From positions 1 through 48,902 of the forward strand of contig NZ_BKAG01000052.1 in the NCBI RefSeq assembly GCF_007992435.1: a DNA stretch of 48,902 bases, in the 5' to 3' direction. Shown in pieces: positions 14,903 through 24,900 of this stretch (position 1 is the stretch's first letter; every line of letters begins with the position of its first letter). Origin of the DNA: Prosthecobacter gellanilyticus (lineage in GTDB: Bacteria; Verrucomicrobiota; Verrucomicrobiia; Verrucomicrobiales; Verrucomicrobiaceae). The position numbers were made by a program, and so were the translations under genes. The notes beneath the pieces are model-generated. The model was not told where the DNA came from, searched no databases, and saw only the letters and a program-made list of their open reading frames with translations.

Positions 14903-16543
14903 ATGCCAACGCCCCCCTTTCAATACCAGGAACTCTTCGAACTCGGCCAAGATGACACCGAATACCGTCTGCTGACCAAGGAGCATGTCAGCGTGCAGAA
15001 GTTCGGCGAGAAAGAAGTGCTCGTCGTGGATCCTGAGGCGCTGACCCTGCTGGCAAACCAGGCGTTTCATGACATCAATTTCTTCCTGCGGCCGAAGCAC
15101 CTGAAGCAGGTGGCTGCGATCCTGGATGATCCTGAGGCGAGCGAGAACGACCGCATGGTGGCGCTGACGATGCTGAAGAACGCCGATGTGGCTTCCGCAG
15201 GTCTGCTGCCCTTCTGCCAGGACACCGGCACGGCTATCATCATGGGCAAAAAAGGCCAGCAAGTCTGGACCGGCGGTGGAGACTCCGCAGCGCTGTCCAA
15301 AGGTGTGTATCTGGCCTACACGGAAAACAACCTGCGCTACTCCCAGAACGCGGCGCTGAACATGTATGACGAGAAGAACACAGGCACGAACCTGCCCGCA
15401 CAGCTCGACATCTACGCGACCGATGGTGACGCGTATAAGTTCCTCTTCATCGCCAAAGGTGGTGGTTCGGCGAACAAGGCTTTCCTGTATCAGGAAACTC
15501 GTGCCGTGCTGAACCCGAAGAGCATCGTGAAGTTCCTGAGCGACAAGATGACCTCGCTCGGCACAGCTGCATGCCCGCCGTATCATCTGACCTTCGTCAT
15601 CGGCGGCACCTCGGCCGAATCAACGATGAAACACGTGAAGCTGGCCTCCACGAAGTATTACGACAACCTGCCCACCACCGGCAATGAGCACGGCCGTGCC
15701 TTCCGCGATGTGGAGCTTGAGGAGCAAATGCTCCAGGCCGCTCGTGAGTGCGGCATCGGCGCGCAGTTTGGCGGCAAATACTTCGCGCTGGATGTGCGCG
15801 TGATTCGTCTGCCGCGTCATGGCGCCTCGCTGCCGATCGGCATCGGTGTTTCTTGTTCAGCGGATCGTCAGGCGAAGGGCAAGATCACGCGTGATGGTGT
15901 GTTCATCGAGAAGCTCGAGACTCAGCCTCTTCAGTACATCCCGGAAGAGCTGCGCCACCGCAAAGACACCAACGCAGTGCGCATCGACACGAACCGTCCG
16001 ATGGCTGAGATCCGTGCGGAGCTGAGCAAGTACCCCACCACCACCCGCCTGCTCATCAACGGCCCGATCATCGTCGCTCGCGACATCGCTCATGCGAAGC
16101 TGAAGGAGATCCTCGATGCAGGCAAGCCGCTGCCAGATTACTTCAAGAATCATCCGGTGTACTATGCCGGTCCTGCGAAGACCCCTGCGGGCATGCCGAG
16201 CGGCAGCTTCGGCCCCACCACGGCAGGCCGCATGGACAGCTATGTGGACCTCTTCCAGAGCCACGGCGGCAGCATGGTCATGATCGCCAAAGGCAACCGC
16301 GGCAAGCAGGTCACCGATGCCTGCAAAAATCATGGCGGCTTCTACCTCGGCAGCATCGGCGGCCCTGCTGCCATCCTGGCGAAGGAGAACATCAAGAAGG
16401 TCGAAGTCGTGGAGTTCGCCGAACTCGGCATGGAAGCCATCTGGAAGATCGAGGTCGAGGATTTCCCGGCGTTCATCCTCGTGGATGACAAGGGCAATGA
16501 CTTCTTCCAAAGCGTGGGTCCAGGCTGCTCGGTGAAGCATTGA
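14903..16543 (+). CDS. fumA: Class I fumarate hydratase (iron-sulfur)
   Basis: A 546-residue class I fumarase, nearly the length of E. coli FumA (548). It interconverts fumarate and malate in the citric acid cycle with a 4Fe-4S cluster. The three cysteines that hold the cluster in E. coli FumA (C105, C224 and C318) appear at exactly the same numbers when translation begins at MPTPPFQYQELF: C105 in LLPFCQDTGT, C224 in TAACPPYHLT and C318 in GVSCSADRQ. This also supports the chosen start. The C-terminal swivel domain (about 370-546) contains the 'NGPIIVARDIAHAKLKE' and 'SFGPTTAGRMD' motifs. An M28 peptidase gene follows with almost no gap. FumA versus FumB cannot be told apart. Confidence 0.94.
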   Translation: MPTPPFQYQELFELGQDDTEYRLLTKEHVSVQKFGEKEVLVVDPEALTLLANQAFHDINFFLRPKHLKQVAAILDDPEASENDRMVALTMLKNADVASAGLLPFCQDTGTAIIMGKKGQQVWTGGGDSAALSKGVYLAYTENNLRYSQNAALNMYDEKNTGTNLPAQLDIYATDGDAYKFLFIAKGGGSANKAFLYQETRAVLNPKSIVKFLSDKMTSLGTAACPPYHLTFVIGGTSAESTMKHVKLASTKYYDNLPTTGNEHGRAFRDVELEEQMLQAARECGIGAQFGGKYFALDVRVIRLPRHGASLPIGIGVSCSADRQAKGKITRDGVFIEKLETQPLQYIPEELRHRKDTNAVRIDTNRPMAEIRAELSKYPTTTRLLINGPIIVARDIAHAKLKEILDAGKPLPDYFKNHPVYYAGPAKTPAGMPSGSFGPTTAGRMDSYVDLFQSHGGSMVMIAKGNRGKQVTDACKNHGGFYLGSIGGPAAILAKENIKKVEVVEFAELGMEAIWKIEVEDFPAFILVDDKGNDFFQSVGPGCSVKH

Positions 16544-16554
16544 GGACTTGTGTG

Positions 16555-17643
16555 ATGAATGCCCTCGCCAGCCAACTGCGTGCCGACACGGAAGCGATCT
16601 GCTATTCCGACGGGCGCAAAGTCGGCACGGCAGGGCATGAGCGCGCGAAGGTGCATCTGAAGCAGCGTCTATCGGAGATTGGTTGCTTACCTTTCTCCGG
16701 CGACTCGTTCGAGCTTCCATACGAGTTCAAGAAGCAAAGCTTCTGCAACTTGATTGGCCGCATTCCGGGAAAGGACTCCGGCCTTTCACCACTGCTGATC
16801 GGAGCGCACTACGACAGCGTCATTTCTCATCCTTGCGCGGACGACAATGCGGCGGCGGTAGCCATCGCCCTTCAGGCAGGTCGGATCATCCATGAAGGTG
16901 GCGGCCTCCAGAGAGATGTGATCATCGCCATCTTCGATGCGGAAGAGCCGCCCTACTTCCTCAGTGATGCCATGGGCAGCCAGCGCTTCTACTCGGACCA
17001 TGTGGAGGGAAAGACTTCCATCCATGCTGCCGTGGTCATGGATTTGGTTGGGCATGACATCTCCGTTCCTGGACACATGCTGGGCATTCTTCCTGGTGTG
17101 AAGTGGCTTGAGCTTCTGCTTCCTGGTTTCGGTGGCAAGGACTTCTCCGTACCACATCTGAGCTCAGGCTTGTTTGTGACCGGCAGCGAGAGCCATGCAG
17201 AGCTGCCTGATGCCCTCCGAGGGATCGGCCAGCCAGACCATCTCAAGGTGATCGCCACCTTGAACGACTACATTGGCGATGTGAGCGACCACGGCGTGTT
17301 TCGCCGGCATGGAGTTCCCTACTGGTTTCTCTCCTGCGGCCAGTGGGCGCATTACCACATGCCCACGGACACACCTGACCGGCTGAACTATGACAAGATG
17401 GCAGCGATCACCCACTACCTGCTCCAGATGGCAAGGAGCCTGGATGAACGGGAACTGAAAGGTGAGCGCAAGGAAGAAAAGGTGCATGACACCATTGAAC
17501 TCGAAGCTGCCTTTTTGCGTTCGGCACTTGGGTTGTTCCATGGTCCCGTTATGCGCTGGGCGGGACTGAAGGAGGTCAAATCCCGTGCCGACATGGATCA
17601 GTTTGCGATGAAACTGTTGAGCACAGGACTGGGCATGCTTTGA
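16555..17643 (+). CDS. M28-family zinc aminopeptidase-like protein
   Basis: A 362-residue protein. The start MNALASQLRAD is supported by GAGGA eight bases upstream; an in-frame TTG at 16540 would overlap the fumarase stop. The M28 zinc ligands are visible: H85 and D87 (GAHYDSV), D97 (CADDNAAAVA), catalytic E130 or E131 (DAEEPPYF), a further aspartate in VMDLVGHD, and a late histidine in WAHYHMPTDTPDRLNYDKM. There is no obvious signal peptide, unlike many M28 enzymes, which suggests a cytoplasmic peptidase. About 60 extra C-terminal residues follow the core. It is probably translated from the fumarase transcript, though no functional link is evident. Confidence 0.82.
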   Translation: MNALASQLRADTEAICYSDGRKVGTAGHERAKVHLKQRLSEIGCLPFSGDSFELPYEFKKQSFCNLIGRIPGKDSGLSPLLIGAHYDSVISHPCADDNAAAVAIALQAGRIIHEGGGLQRDVIIAIFDAEEPPYFLSDAMGSQRFYSDHVEGKTSIHAAVVMDLVGHDISVPGHMLGILPGVKWLELLLPGFGGKDFSVPHLSSGLFVTGSESHAELPDALRGIGQPDHLKVIATLNDYIGDVSDHGVFRRHGVPYWFLSCGQWAHYHMPTDTPDRLNYDKMAAITHYLLQMARSLDERELKGERKEEKVHDTIELEAAFLRSALGLFHGPVMRWAGLKEVKSRADMDQFAMKLLSTGLGML

Positions 17644-17690
17644 ACCCGCCTTGTCTGCGTGTCGTAAGCGTGGAATAGGTGCCTGACACC

Positions 17691-18245
17691 ATGAAGCTCA
17701 TTGCACGAGATCTGACCGTCGAAATCATCGCGGAAAACTATGGCTACAATCCGAAGTCAGCCGACAACGCGCGGAGATACGAACGATTTTACGAGTTCGG
17801 CGAGCATCGGCCTTCTTCCTGCCATGGGATTCGAGTGCATGAAGGTGATCGCGAACTGGCGAACGCTATCTTGATGGCCGATGGCGGAGCCTCAGGAGTT
17901 CACGAGAGATCAGCAGTCATTGCCGGTCACTCCATCTTTGTGGCCGTTGGGTCGTATGTGACTCGTTTATCTCTGCCTGCCCTGGATTTGATTTTCGTGA
18001 CGCAAGCCGACACAGTCACTTGTTTTGGAGTTTATTCCCTACCCGGCAGCACCGATATCTTGTCACATGGCGAACTCGAGATCGCCCGTCTGGATGATGC
18101 AGGCCGCATCTTGTGGTCGAGCAGCGGAGGGGATATTTTCAGCGGTGATTTCACCCTTGGTCCGAAGACAGTGAGGGTCGTGGACTTTGAAGGGACCGTT
18201 TACTTCTTCGACCTGGTGACAGGGCGGTCTCAGGATGCTGGTTAA
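17691..18245 (+). CDS. Hypothetical protein, predicted beta-rich
   Basis: A 184-residue protein of unknown family. I prefer the ATG at 17691 to an in-frame GTG at 17679; neither has a strong ribosome binding site. It has no signal or membrane segment. Short hydrophobic strands separated by turns (SIFVAVGSYVTRLSLP, LDLIFVTQADTVTCFGVY, GTVYFFDLVTG) suggest a beta-propeller fragment or beta-sandwich. It lies 47 bases after the M28 peptidase gene on the same strand. Confidence 0.6.
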   Translation: MKLIARDLTVEIIAENYGYNPKSADNARRYERFYEFGEHRPSSCHGIRVHEGDRELANAILMADGGASGVHERSAVIAGHSIFVAVGSYVTRLSLPALDLIFVTQADTVTCFGVYSLPGSTDILSHGELEIARLDDAGRILWSSSGGDIFSGDFTLGPKTVRVVDFEGTVYFFDLVTGRSQDAG

Positions 18246-18554
18246 AGCTTTCACCGGGTTGGAAAACCCGGTCTACGGTTGAACGAGTTGGAAAACTCGT
18301 TTTACGGTGAGCGCACTGGCCTGAATGGCACGGAAGCCTGCGACTAGGAAATAACAGGCAAGTGCCTGACGCAGTGATTGAGACTGCGCCTCCGGCTGAG
18401 CAAATGACAGAGTTTTTGAGAGCTCGTCTAAGCCACCCTATCCGGCAGGTTTGTAAGCATGTTGTGAAGGGTGGTTGAAGCGGCCAGAATGGCGTGGAAT
18501 CTCGCTTGCAGAAGGGACTTGCGCTCCTACCATCGCGCCCCTTTTTTACAGATA
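18246..18554. repeat. Non-coding spacer with tandem TTGGAA-core hairpins
   Basis: The 309 bases between the hypothetical gene and rapA contain no convincing gene. At 18253-18272 and 18282-18301 stand two perfect hairpins with 8-base arms around GGAA: ACCGGGTT/AACCCGGT and AACGAGTT/AACTCGTT, each followed by TACGGT. The stems differ in sequence yet remain fully paired. A weaker inverted repeat (GCAGT...ACTGC) lies near 18371-18387. No clear -35/-10 pair for rapA was found. Confidence 0.7.
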
Positions 18555-21287
18555 ATGGACCAACCACTTCCAGGACAACGCTGGGTCAGCAACAATGAGC
18601 CCGAATTGGGTCTCGGCGTGGTGATGAAAGCCCAGTATGGCCGCATTGAACTCTTCTTTCCCGCCGCAGGTGAAATGCGGCAGTACTCTCTGACGGGCGC
18701 GCCGCTGCGCCGTGTGCGCTTCCAGCCGGGAGACACGATCAAGACGCACGAAGGCAAGCAGATCGAAGTCGAGTCCACGGAAGAGCGGCAGGGCATGCTC
18801 TTCTACATCGGCAATGATGGTGAGATCAGTGAGGCCGAGCTCGCGGACACGATCAGCTTCAGCAAGCCCGAAGACCGTCTGATGGCGAGCCAGATCGATG
18901 AGCTGACCACCTTTGACCTGCGTGTGGAGGCGCTGCAGCGCCGTGCGCAGATCCGTCAGTCGGCAGTGCGTGGTTTCTGCGGTGGTCGTGTGGACCTTTT
19001 GCCGCACCAGATGTTCATCGCAAACGAGGTCGGAAGCCGTCTGGTGCCGCGTGTGCTGCTGGCAGATGAAGTGGGCCTGGGCAAGACGATTGAGGCAGGT
19101 TTGATCCTGCATCGCCTGCATCTCACGGGACGTGCGGAGCGCGTGCTCATCCTGGTGCCGGATGCGTTGGTGCATCAATGGTTCGTCGAGCTGTATCGCC
19201 GCTTCAATCTGCGCTTCTCGATCTTTGATGAAGCACGCTGTGATGAGATCGAGACGAGCGAGGAGGATGCGAATCCCTTCCTGGAAAGCCAGCTCGTCAT
19301 CTGCAGCACCTCATTCCTCGCGAAAGCGCCAAACCGCGCCGCTCAAGTCGAGGCAGCAGGATGGGATCTCTTGATCGTGGATGAAGCGCATCACCTGGAG
19401 TGGAGCACGAAGGAGGCGAGCCCGAGCTACACCATGGTGGAGGCACTAGCCTCGAAGATCCAAGGCCTGCTTCTGCTGACGGCGACACCACAGCAGCTGG
19501 GGCCTGAAGGTCACTTTGCGCGTCTGCGTTTGCTCGATGCGAACCGCTATGCGGATCTCGCGCAGTTCCTGGAAGAGACGAAGCACTACGAAGAGGTCGC
19601 CAGTGCGGTGGACAAGCTCCTCGGTGGCAAGAACCTCACGGCGGCAGACCAGAAGGTCTTCGCGAAGAAGTCTCCGCATGTGCAGGAGCTGGCCGTGGCC
19701 ACGAAGGCAGGCACAGAAGGCGCACGCGAGAAGCTGGTGGCAGCACTGCTGGATGAGTTTGGCACAGGCCGTGTGATGTTCCGCAACACGCGCGCCGCCT
19801 TGAGTGGCTTCCCCGAACGAAAAGCGCATCTGGCACCCATCGAGGCCGGTGATGACCCGATCGAGGCGAAGGTGAAGTGGCTCGCGGCTCTGCTGAAGAA
19901 GCATGGCGAACAAAAAGTGCTGCTGATCTGCCGCACGAAGAAACTGGCCGAGGACATCCACGAGCGTCTGGTGCGCGAGATCAATGTCACCGCGGCACTT
20001 TTCCATGAAGGCCTCACGCTCATGCAGCGTGACCGTCAGGCCGCGTTCTTTGCCGAGGAAGAGGAAGGCGCGCGCATCCTGCTCTGCTCGGAGATCGGCA
20101 GTGAAGGGCGTAACTTCCAGTTCGCGCATCATCTGGTGCTCTTTGACCTGCCGCAGGATCCGGAGCTGCTGGAGCAGCGCATCGGCCGTCTGGACCGCAT
20201 CGGCCAGACGAGCACCATTCATGTGCACGTGCCGTATTTGAAGGGCACGGGTGAAGAAGTGCTGGCCCGCTGGTATGATGACGGGCTGAATGCCTTTGAG
20301 AAGAACTTGCACGGGGCCACCGAGATCGCCCAGGGACTGCGCGAGTCCTTGAAGCCTTTGATGGAAGACTTCAGCGAGAAAGGGCTCACGGCTTTCCTCA
20401 AGGAAACGAAGACGCTGCGCAGCCAGGTCACCAAGAAGCTGGAGCGCGGTCATGACCGCCTCCTGGAGCTGAACTCCTGCAAGCCTGAGCAGGCAGAGAC
20501 GGTGATCGATGTCATCCGCAAACAAGACGCGGATGATGAGTTTGAGGAATTCTTTGTTCGGCTCGCGGACCACTTCGGCCTGGAGATCGAGGAGATGGAG
20601 AACCGCAGCTATGTCTTCAAGCGCGGCGATCTGATCACAGATGCGTTCCCGTCGCTGCCCGAGGAAGGCTTGACGGTGACCTTTGACCGCCAGCGTGCGA
20701 TCACGCGGGAGAACATTGCCTTCCTCACCATTGACCACCCGATCGTGCGCGGTGCGCTGGATCTGCTGCTGAGCGGTGAGGCGGGCAACTCAGGCTTTGC
20801 CGCGTGGCGTGGCTGCAGCTCGGAAGGGTTGATCCTTGAGACGCACTACGTCGTCGAGGTTGTGGCACCTGCGGCGCTGCATGCGGATCGCTTTCTGGCG
20901 CCAGCACCGATCCGCGTTGTCGTGGACCATGCGAACAAGGACCTGCGCGCAGACTCATCCTATCTGCATGCGAAGCTGGACAAGAGCAATCCGACACGAC
21001 TGCTGGAGAAGGCTCCGGTGAGGAAGAAGCTCTTCCCCGCGATGATGAGCGCCTCACGCAAGATTGCCGAGGCGGAGATGCAGAAGCTGGTGACGGAAGC
21101 CACCGCGACGATGAAGGCGCAGATTCAGGCGGAGATCGATCGTCTGGAGGATTTGCGCCAGCTCAATGATCACGTTCGTCCGGAAGAGATCGAGGCCTTG
21201 AAGGCGCAGATCACGTCGCTGGAAGAGGCCATCGGCGGTGCGCGCATCCGTCTGGATGCGCTGATGCTCGTGCTGCAGTCGAAGTGA
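18555..21287 (+). CDS. rapA: RNA polymerase-associated ATP-dependent translocase RapA
   Basis: A 910-residue SWI2/SNF2 protein (E. coli RapA is 968). RapA recycles stalled RNA polymerase. The start MDQPLPGQRWVSNNEPELGLG matches the RapA N-terminal Tudor-like region (PGQRW...ELGLG). Motif I is LADEVGLGKTIEAG (169-182), motif II is DEAHH (276-280), and motif III is LLLTATPQQLG. The second helicase lobe has LLCSEIGSEGRNFQFAHHLV and the motif VI signature LEQRIGRLDRIGQ. The C-terminal third matches RapA's extra domains and ends in a coiled coil (about residues 840-910). It is transcribed alone and flanked on both sides by TTGGAA-core hairpin repeats. No ribosome binding site is obvious. Confidence 0.93.
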   Translation: MDQPLPGQRWVSNNEPELGLGVVMKAQYGRIELFFPAAGEMRQYSLTGAPLRRVRFQPGDTIKTHEGKQIEVESTEERQGMLFYIGNDGEISEAELADTISFSKPEDRLMASQIDELTTFDLRVEALQRRAQIRQSAVRGFCGGRVDLLPHQMFIANEVGSRLVPRVLLADEVGLGKTIEAGLILHRLHLTGRAERVLILVPDALVHQWFVELYRRFNLRFSIFDEARCDEIETSEEDANPFLESQLVICSTSFLAKAPNRAAQVEAAGWDLLIVDEAHHLEWSTKEASPSYTMVEALASKIQGLLLLTATPQQLGPEGHFARLRLLDANRYADLAQFLEETKHYEEVASAVDKLLGGKNLTAADQKVFAKKSPHVQELAVATKAGTEGAREKLVAALLDEFGTGRVMFRNTRAALSGFPERKAHLAPIEAGDDPIEAKVKWLAALLKKHGEQKVLLICRTKKLAEDIHERLVREINVTAALFHEGLTLMQRDRQAAFFAEEEEGARILLCSEIGSEGRNFQFAHHLVLFDLPQDPELLEQRIGRLDRIGQTSTIHVHVPYLKGTGEEVLARWYDDGLNAFEKNLHGATEIAQGLRESLKPLMEDFSEKGLTAFLKETKTLRSQVTKKLERGHDRLLELNSCKPEQAETVIDVIRKQDADDEFEEFFVRLADHFGLEIEEMENRSYVFKRGDLITDAFPSLPEEGLTVTFDRQRAITRENIAFLTIDHPIVRGALDLLLSGEAGNSGFAAWRGCSSEGLILETHYVVEVVAPAALHADRFLAPAPIRVVVDHANKDLRADSSYLHAKLDKSNPTRLLEKAPVRKKLFPAMMSASRKIAEAEMQKLVTEATATMKAQIQAEIDRLEDLRQLNDHVRPEEIEALKAQITSLEEAIGGARIRLDALMLVLQSK

Positions 21288-21300
21288 TTCGACTGGGGCA

Positions 21301-21504
21301 CTCGTGATTCACGAGCCGTTGTCCACCCCATTGGAATGAGGTGGTACGATGGTGCTGGCGTTGAACCCCATTCCAATGGGGTTCGGCCTCGATGGACGAA
21401 CGAGTTGGAACGGGTCCACTGCATTGAAGTTCCAGGGCCTGCCTGACCTCTGGGCAGGTTGACATCCATTGGACTCCAACACCCACCCCATTGGAATGGG
21501 GTGG
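21301..21504. repeat. Cluster of palindromic hairpins, several with TTGGAA core
   Basis: Between rapA and the RelE-like gene: CTCGTG-att-CACGAG at 21301-21315, a possible rapA terminator; CCACCCCATT-gg-AATGAGGTGG at 21323-21344 (one mismatch); a perfect 10-base-arm palindrome GAACCCCATT-cc-AATGGGGTTC at 21363-21384 (opposite orientation); a degenerate copy around 21399-21415; and CCACCCCATT-gg-AATGGGGTGG at 21483-21504. The 21323 and 21483 units are each followed by TACGA. The last unit abuts the stop codon of the RelE-like gene. Confidence 0.8.
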
Positions 21505-21511
21505 TACGACC

Positions 21512-21886
21512 TCACGCCATCTTCAGCGTCTTCGCGCCTTCGTCGATGAGCTGCCAGAAGTTCTTGGACTGGCTGAGGGCCTCGTCTTCGCCACCACCGG
21601 GGAGGTTGCTGCGGTAGAGGAAGTCGGCGAAGGTGTTCTTATGCACGACACGGTGCACCACGATGTTGCCATCTTTGACTGCAAAGTAGATGCGGTGGTC
21701 ACCGGCACGGCAGCGGTGCAGTTTCCTGCCGCCGGAGCGCTCGATGACGCCGAAGCGCTTCGTCAAAATGGTGTCGTCAATGTCGGCAGGCTGGATGTTC
21801 AGGGCTTCCAGAAGCTGGAACTGAATCTGGGTAGGCAGACGGGAAAGCTCTGCGGCGCTGATTTCATTGAAGACGATTTGAAGCAT
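21512..21886 (-). CDS. RelE-like toxin-superfamily protein, orphan
   Basis: A 124-residue protein starting at MLQIVFNEISAAELSRLP, preferred to the Met 14 codons upstream because the family begins with this strand. The core RelE fold is visible: N-terminal strand and helix, then 'RFGVIERSGGRKLHRCRAGDHRIYFAVKDG' with the basic strands and the conserved (Y/R)R(I/V)YF segment, then 'IVVHRVVHKNTFADFLYR'. RelE toxins cut mRNA on ribosomes. The C-terminal ~30 residues (SQSKNFWQLIDEGAKTLKMA) are extra. No antitoxin gene is adjacent on either side, so it may be solitary or regulatory. Its stop is preceded by a perfect hairpin repeat, and the 4,096-residue protein gene ends 53 bases upstream of it. Confidence 0.75.
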   Translation of the reverse strand: MLQIVFNEISAAELSRLPTQIQFQLLEALNIQPADIDDTILTKRFGVIERSGGRKLHRCRAGDHRIYFAVKDGNIVVHRVVHKNTFADFLYRSNLPGGGEDEALSQSKNFWQLIDEGAKTLKMA

Positions 21887-21939
21887 GGTCCCGAGGGTAG
21901 AGGGACCCTCGGAGAACGCAAGCGCCATGGTCAGGCACC

Positions 21940-24900
21940 TCAGGGCAGGAGGAAGAAGGCACGGAAGGGCTCCAGGAGCTTCTCGTTCGTGAGGTTGCGC
22001 AGCGTGGCATCATCCTGGCGCTGCCACTGGGTTGGGGAGAGGAAGAGGCTGTCATAGCCAGTCTGGCTTAGGTCGGCATCCGGCTTCCACAGACGCAGGC
22101 GGGTGGCGCTGGTGGGACGTGTGCTGGCGCGGAAGCCATACTCAGGGATAAGGCCGAGGCTGGCAGGCGACTGGACCACAGCGCTCACACTGCCCAGGAA
22201 GCGCGTGCCGGTGGCTGGCGTGAGAGAAGGCTTCACGGTGACCTGGCCGGTGAGGAGAAGCGTGGTCTCGGTCTGACGCAGATGCACGAGCAGGCCGGAC
22301 TGTCTGGCCAGCACAAGATTGGTTTCCCAACCAGCCGCCGTGAGAGTGCATGGCAGGAAGGTGTTCGTCGCCGCATCAAAGGTCAGCACGCGGTCATCTG
22401 TGGTGAAGAGATCCGCGGGCAGGAGATCGCTGAGGGTGTGATGAACGCGCAAAGCAGCCCGTGGGAGGCTGGCGGGAGCGGCACCCTCCAGATGGATGCT
22501 GGTCGCAGTGCTGGAGGACTCATCCACTTCATAGGTTAGGCCGCTGGCGGTGTCCTCGAGGTAAAGCTGGGCATGAACCGGAAGGGTGACAGGCTGTGGA
22601 AGCGTGGCCGTGCTGCCGCTGAGAGTGATGCTGCCGGCATACAGCTCAGACTTCACCAGCGGCATGGAGAAGGTGCGCTGGCCCACCGGGAAGGTCTCGC
22701 GGCTGAACATGACCTCCGGTGTGGTGGCAGAAGCTTCCGCTGTGCCGTCGAGATTGCTGTCGAGCATGATCTTGAGGCGGAAGAGAGCGCGCGGGGAGAG
22801 CGTGGTTTCATCCACACTGGCATAACGAACGATCTGTCTGCCATCACTGTCGATGCTCAAGGCAGGGGCGATGTTGACGGTGGACCAGGTGGTGCCATCG
22901 AGACTTGTCTCGAGCTCGTGACGGATATCGCTGCGGCCATTGGCCGGGCGGGTGAAGAGCACATCAGCATGTCCTGCGGCCGTGACCTCCATGCGAACCG
23001 CGCCTGCACCACTGCGGCCATCGGAAGGATCTGTGTCGAGGGCATATTCGACCAGGGCTGGGTAGAGGTCGGCATCATCGGCGGCGCTGTGCTGGGCAGT
23101 CCAGGTGGCATAAGTCACGGGCTGCGCGGTCGCGCCGCCACTGCTGCCGGAGGCAGAACTGCCGCCGCCGTTGCTGGTGGTGTTGCGGTCACGCTGGGCC
23201 AGCGGATATCCCGTGCCGCTGGCACTTCGGAGACCGAGGTCGATGGTGAAGTCGTTGTTCGAATCGATGAAGGCGTCATCCACCGTGCCTTCGTAGCCGG
23301 CCTCTGCGGTGCCGGTCGGCTCGGCGCCTGGTGTCAGAGTGAAGACAGCGGTGCTGGCCCCCGTCGTCGCGGGTGTGGAGGTGCTGATGAGGTTCTGGCC
23401 CACGTTGTCATCCCCGGCCACGACGCTGGTCATCGGTATCATGCCGTAAAGCGGTCCCGTGATGTCGAACTGGCTGGGCGGGATATACAGGAAGTAGCTT
23501 CCGGGAAGCAGCCCGTCGATGAAGTAACGGCCTTTGTGATCGGAGCGGGCGATACCGACAGCATCATCCGTCTGCACATTGGCACCCTGCTGGAAGATGA
23601 AGACGTACACACCTTCGATGCCTTCCTGGAGATCGAAGCGGCCGTTGCCGTTGATGTCGATGAAGATCAGGTTGCCCACACCGACAGGCGACCACACGCC
23701 GAAGTCGACCGTAAGGTTCGTGTCGGGATCGTTGTCACCATCCGTGATGGACTCACCGCCGATGCTGAGGGTGATCACCGGACTAACCAAAGGCATGCCA
23801 ACGCCATCAGGCAGGGAGCCGTCATTGTTGCCATCCGTGTCATTGTCCGTCGTGGCGGGAGTGCCGCCTGTCTGGGTGTAACCAGCAGGTGGAATGACGC
23901 GCACATAGTAGTTCCCAGGAAGCAGGTTGGTGAAGCTGTAGAGGCCGTCCGCACCCGTGGTAAAGAGCGCGCCCACCTGCACGTCCGCACTGCTGCCTCC
24001 CACTTCATTGTCAGCACCGGGATTCATGAGCACGACCTGGGCACCGGCCAGGGAAGGCTCGCCAGCATCACGCACGCCATCGTTGTCACTGTCCTGCCAG
24101 ACCAGATTGCCGAGCGTGAGTCCTTTGGCAGTGATGGAGATGCTCTGCGTGGTCTGGCAGCCATAGGCATCACTCACACGGATGGTGATGGAGCTGACCC
24201 CGGCCGTGGTGGCGGTGCCGCTGATGACACCGGTGCTGGTGTTGAAGCTAAGGCCGGCAGGCATCGTGCCTGAAGCGATGGCCCAGCCTCCATACGGTGC
24301 CGTGCCACCGCTGGGAGTGAGCGTGGAGGTGAATGATGTGCCCAGATACGCGGTGTGAACCGTGGGGCTGATGGTGATGACAGGGCAGACGGGAGCGAGG
24401 TTGTAGAAGCGTGTGCCGGTGCATCCATTCGCATCCGTGGCGCGGAGAGTGAAGGTAGAGGCGGTGGAGCTGCTCGGTGTGCCGGAGATCTCGCCTGTGC
24501 TGGCATTGAAGGTGGCCCACGCGGGCAGAGTGCCGCTGGAGACGGTGTAGGTGTAAGGTGCCAGGCCGCCGCTGGCGGAGATGGTGGTGCTGAATGGCGT
24601 TCCCACCACGGATGCAGGCATGGAGGATGGAGACATCGCAATGACCGGGCAGACCTGGAGGGAGATGACCTGCGTGCCCTGGCACCCATAAGTGTCTGTG
24701 ACCTGCACGGTGAAGCTCGTGCCGAGTCCGTTCGGAGTTGTCGGCGCGCCATTGATCAAGCCTGTGCCGCTGTTCAGGTTCAGACCTGCAGGGAGCGAGC
24801 CTGAGACGACGGTCCATCCACTGTAAGGAGCAGTGCCGCCCGAGGCTGCCAAGGTCTGCGAGTAACCCGTGCCCACGATGCCACGGTTTGCCGAAACCGG

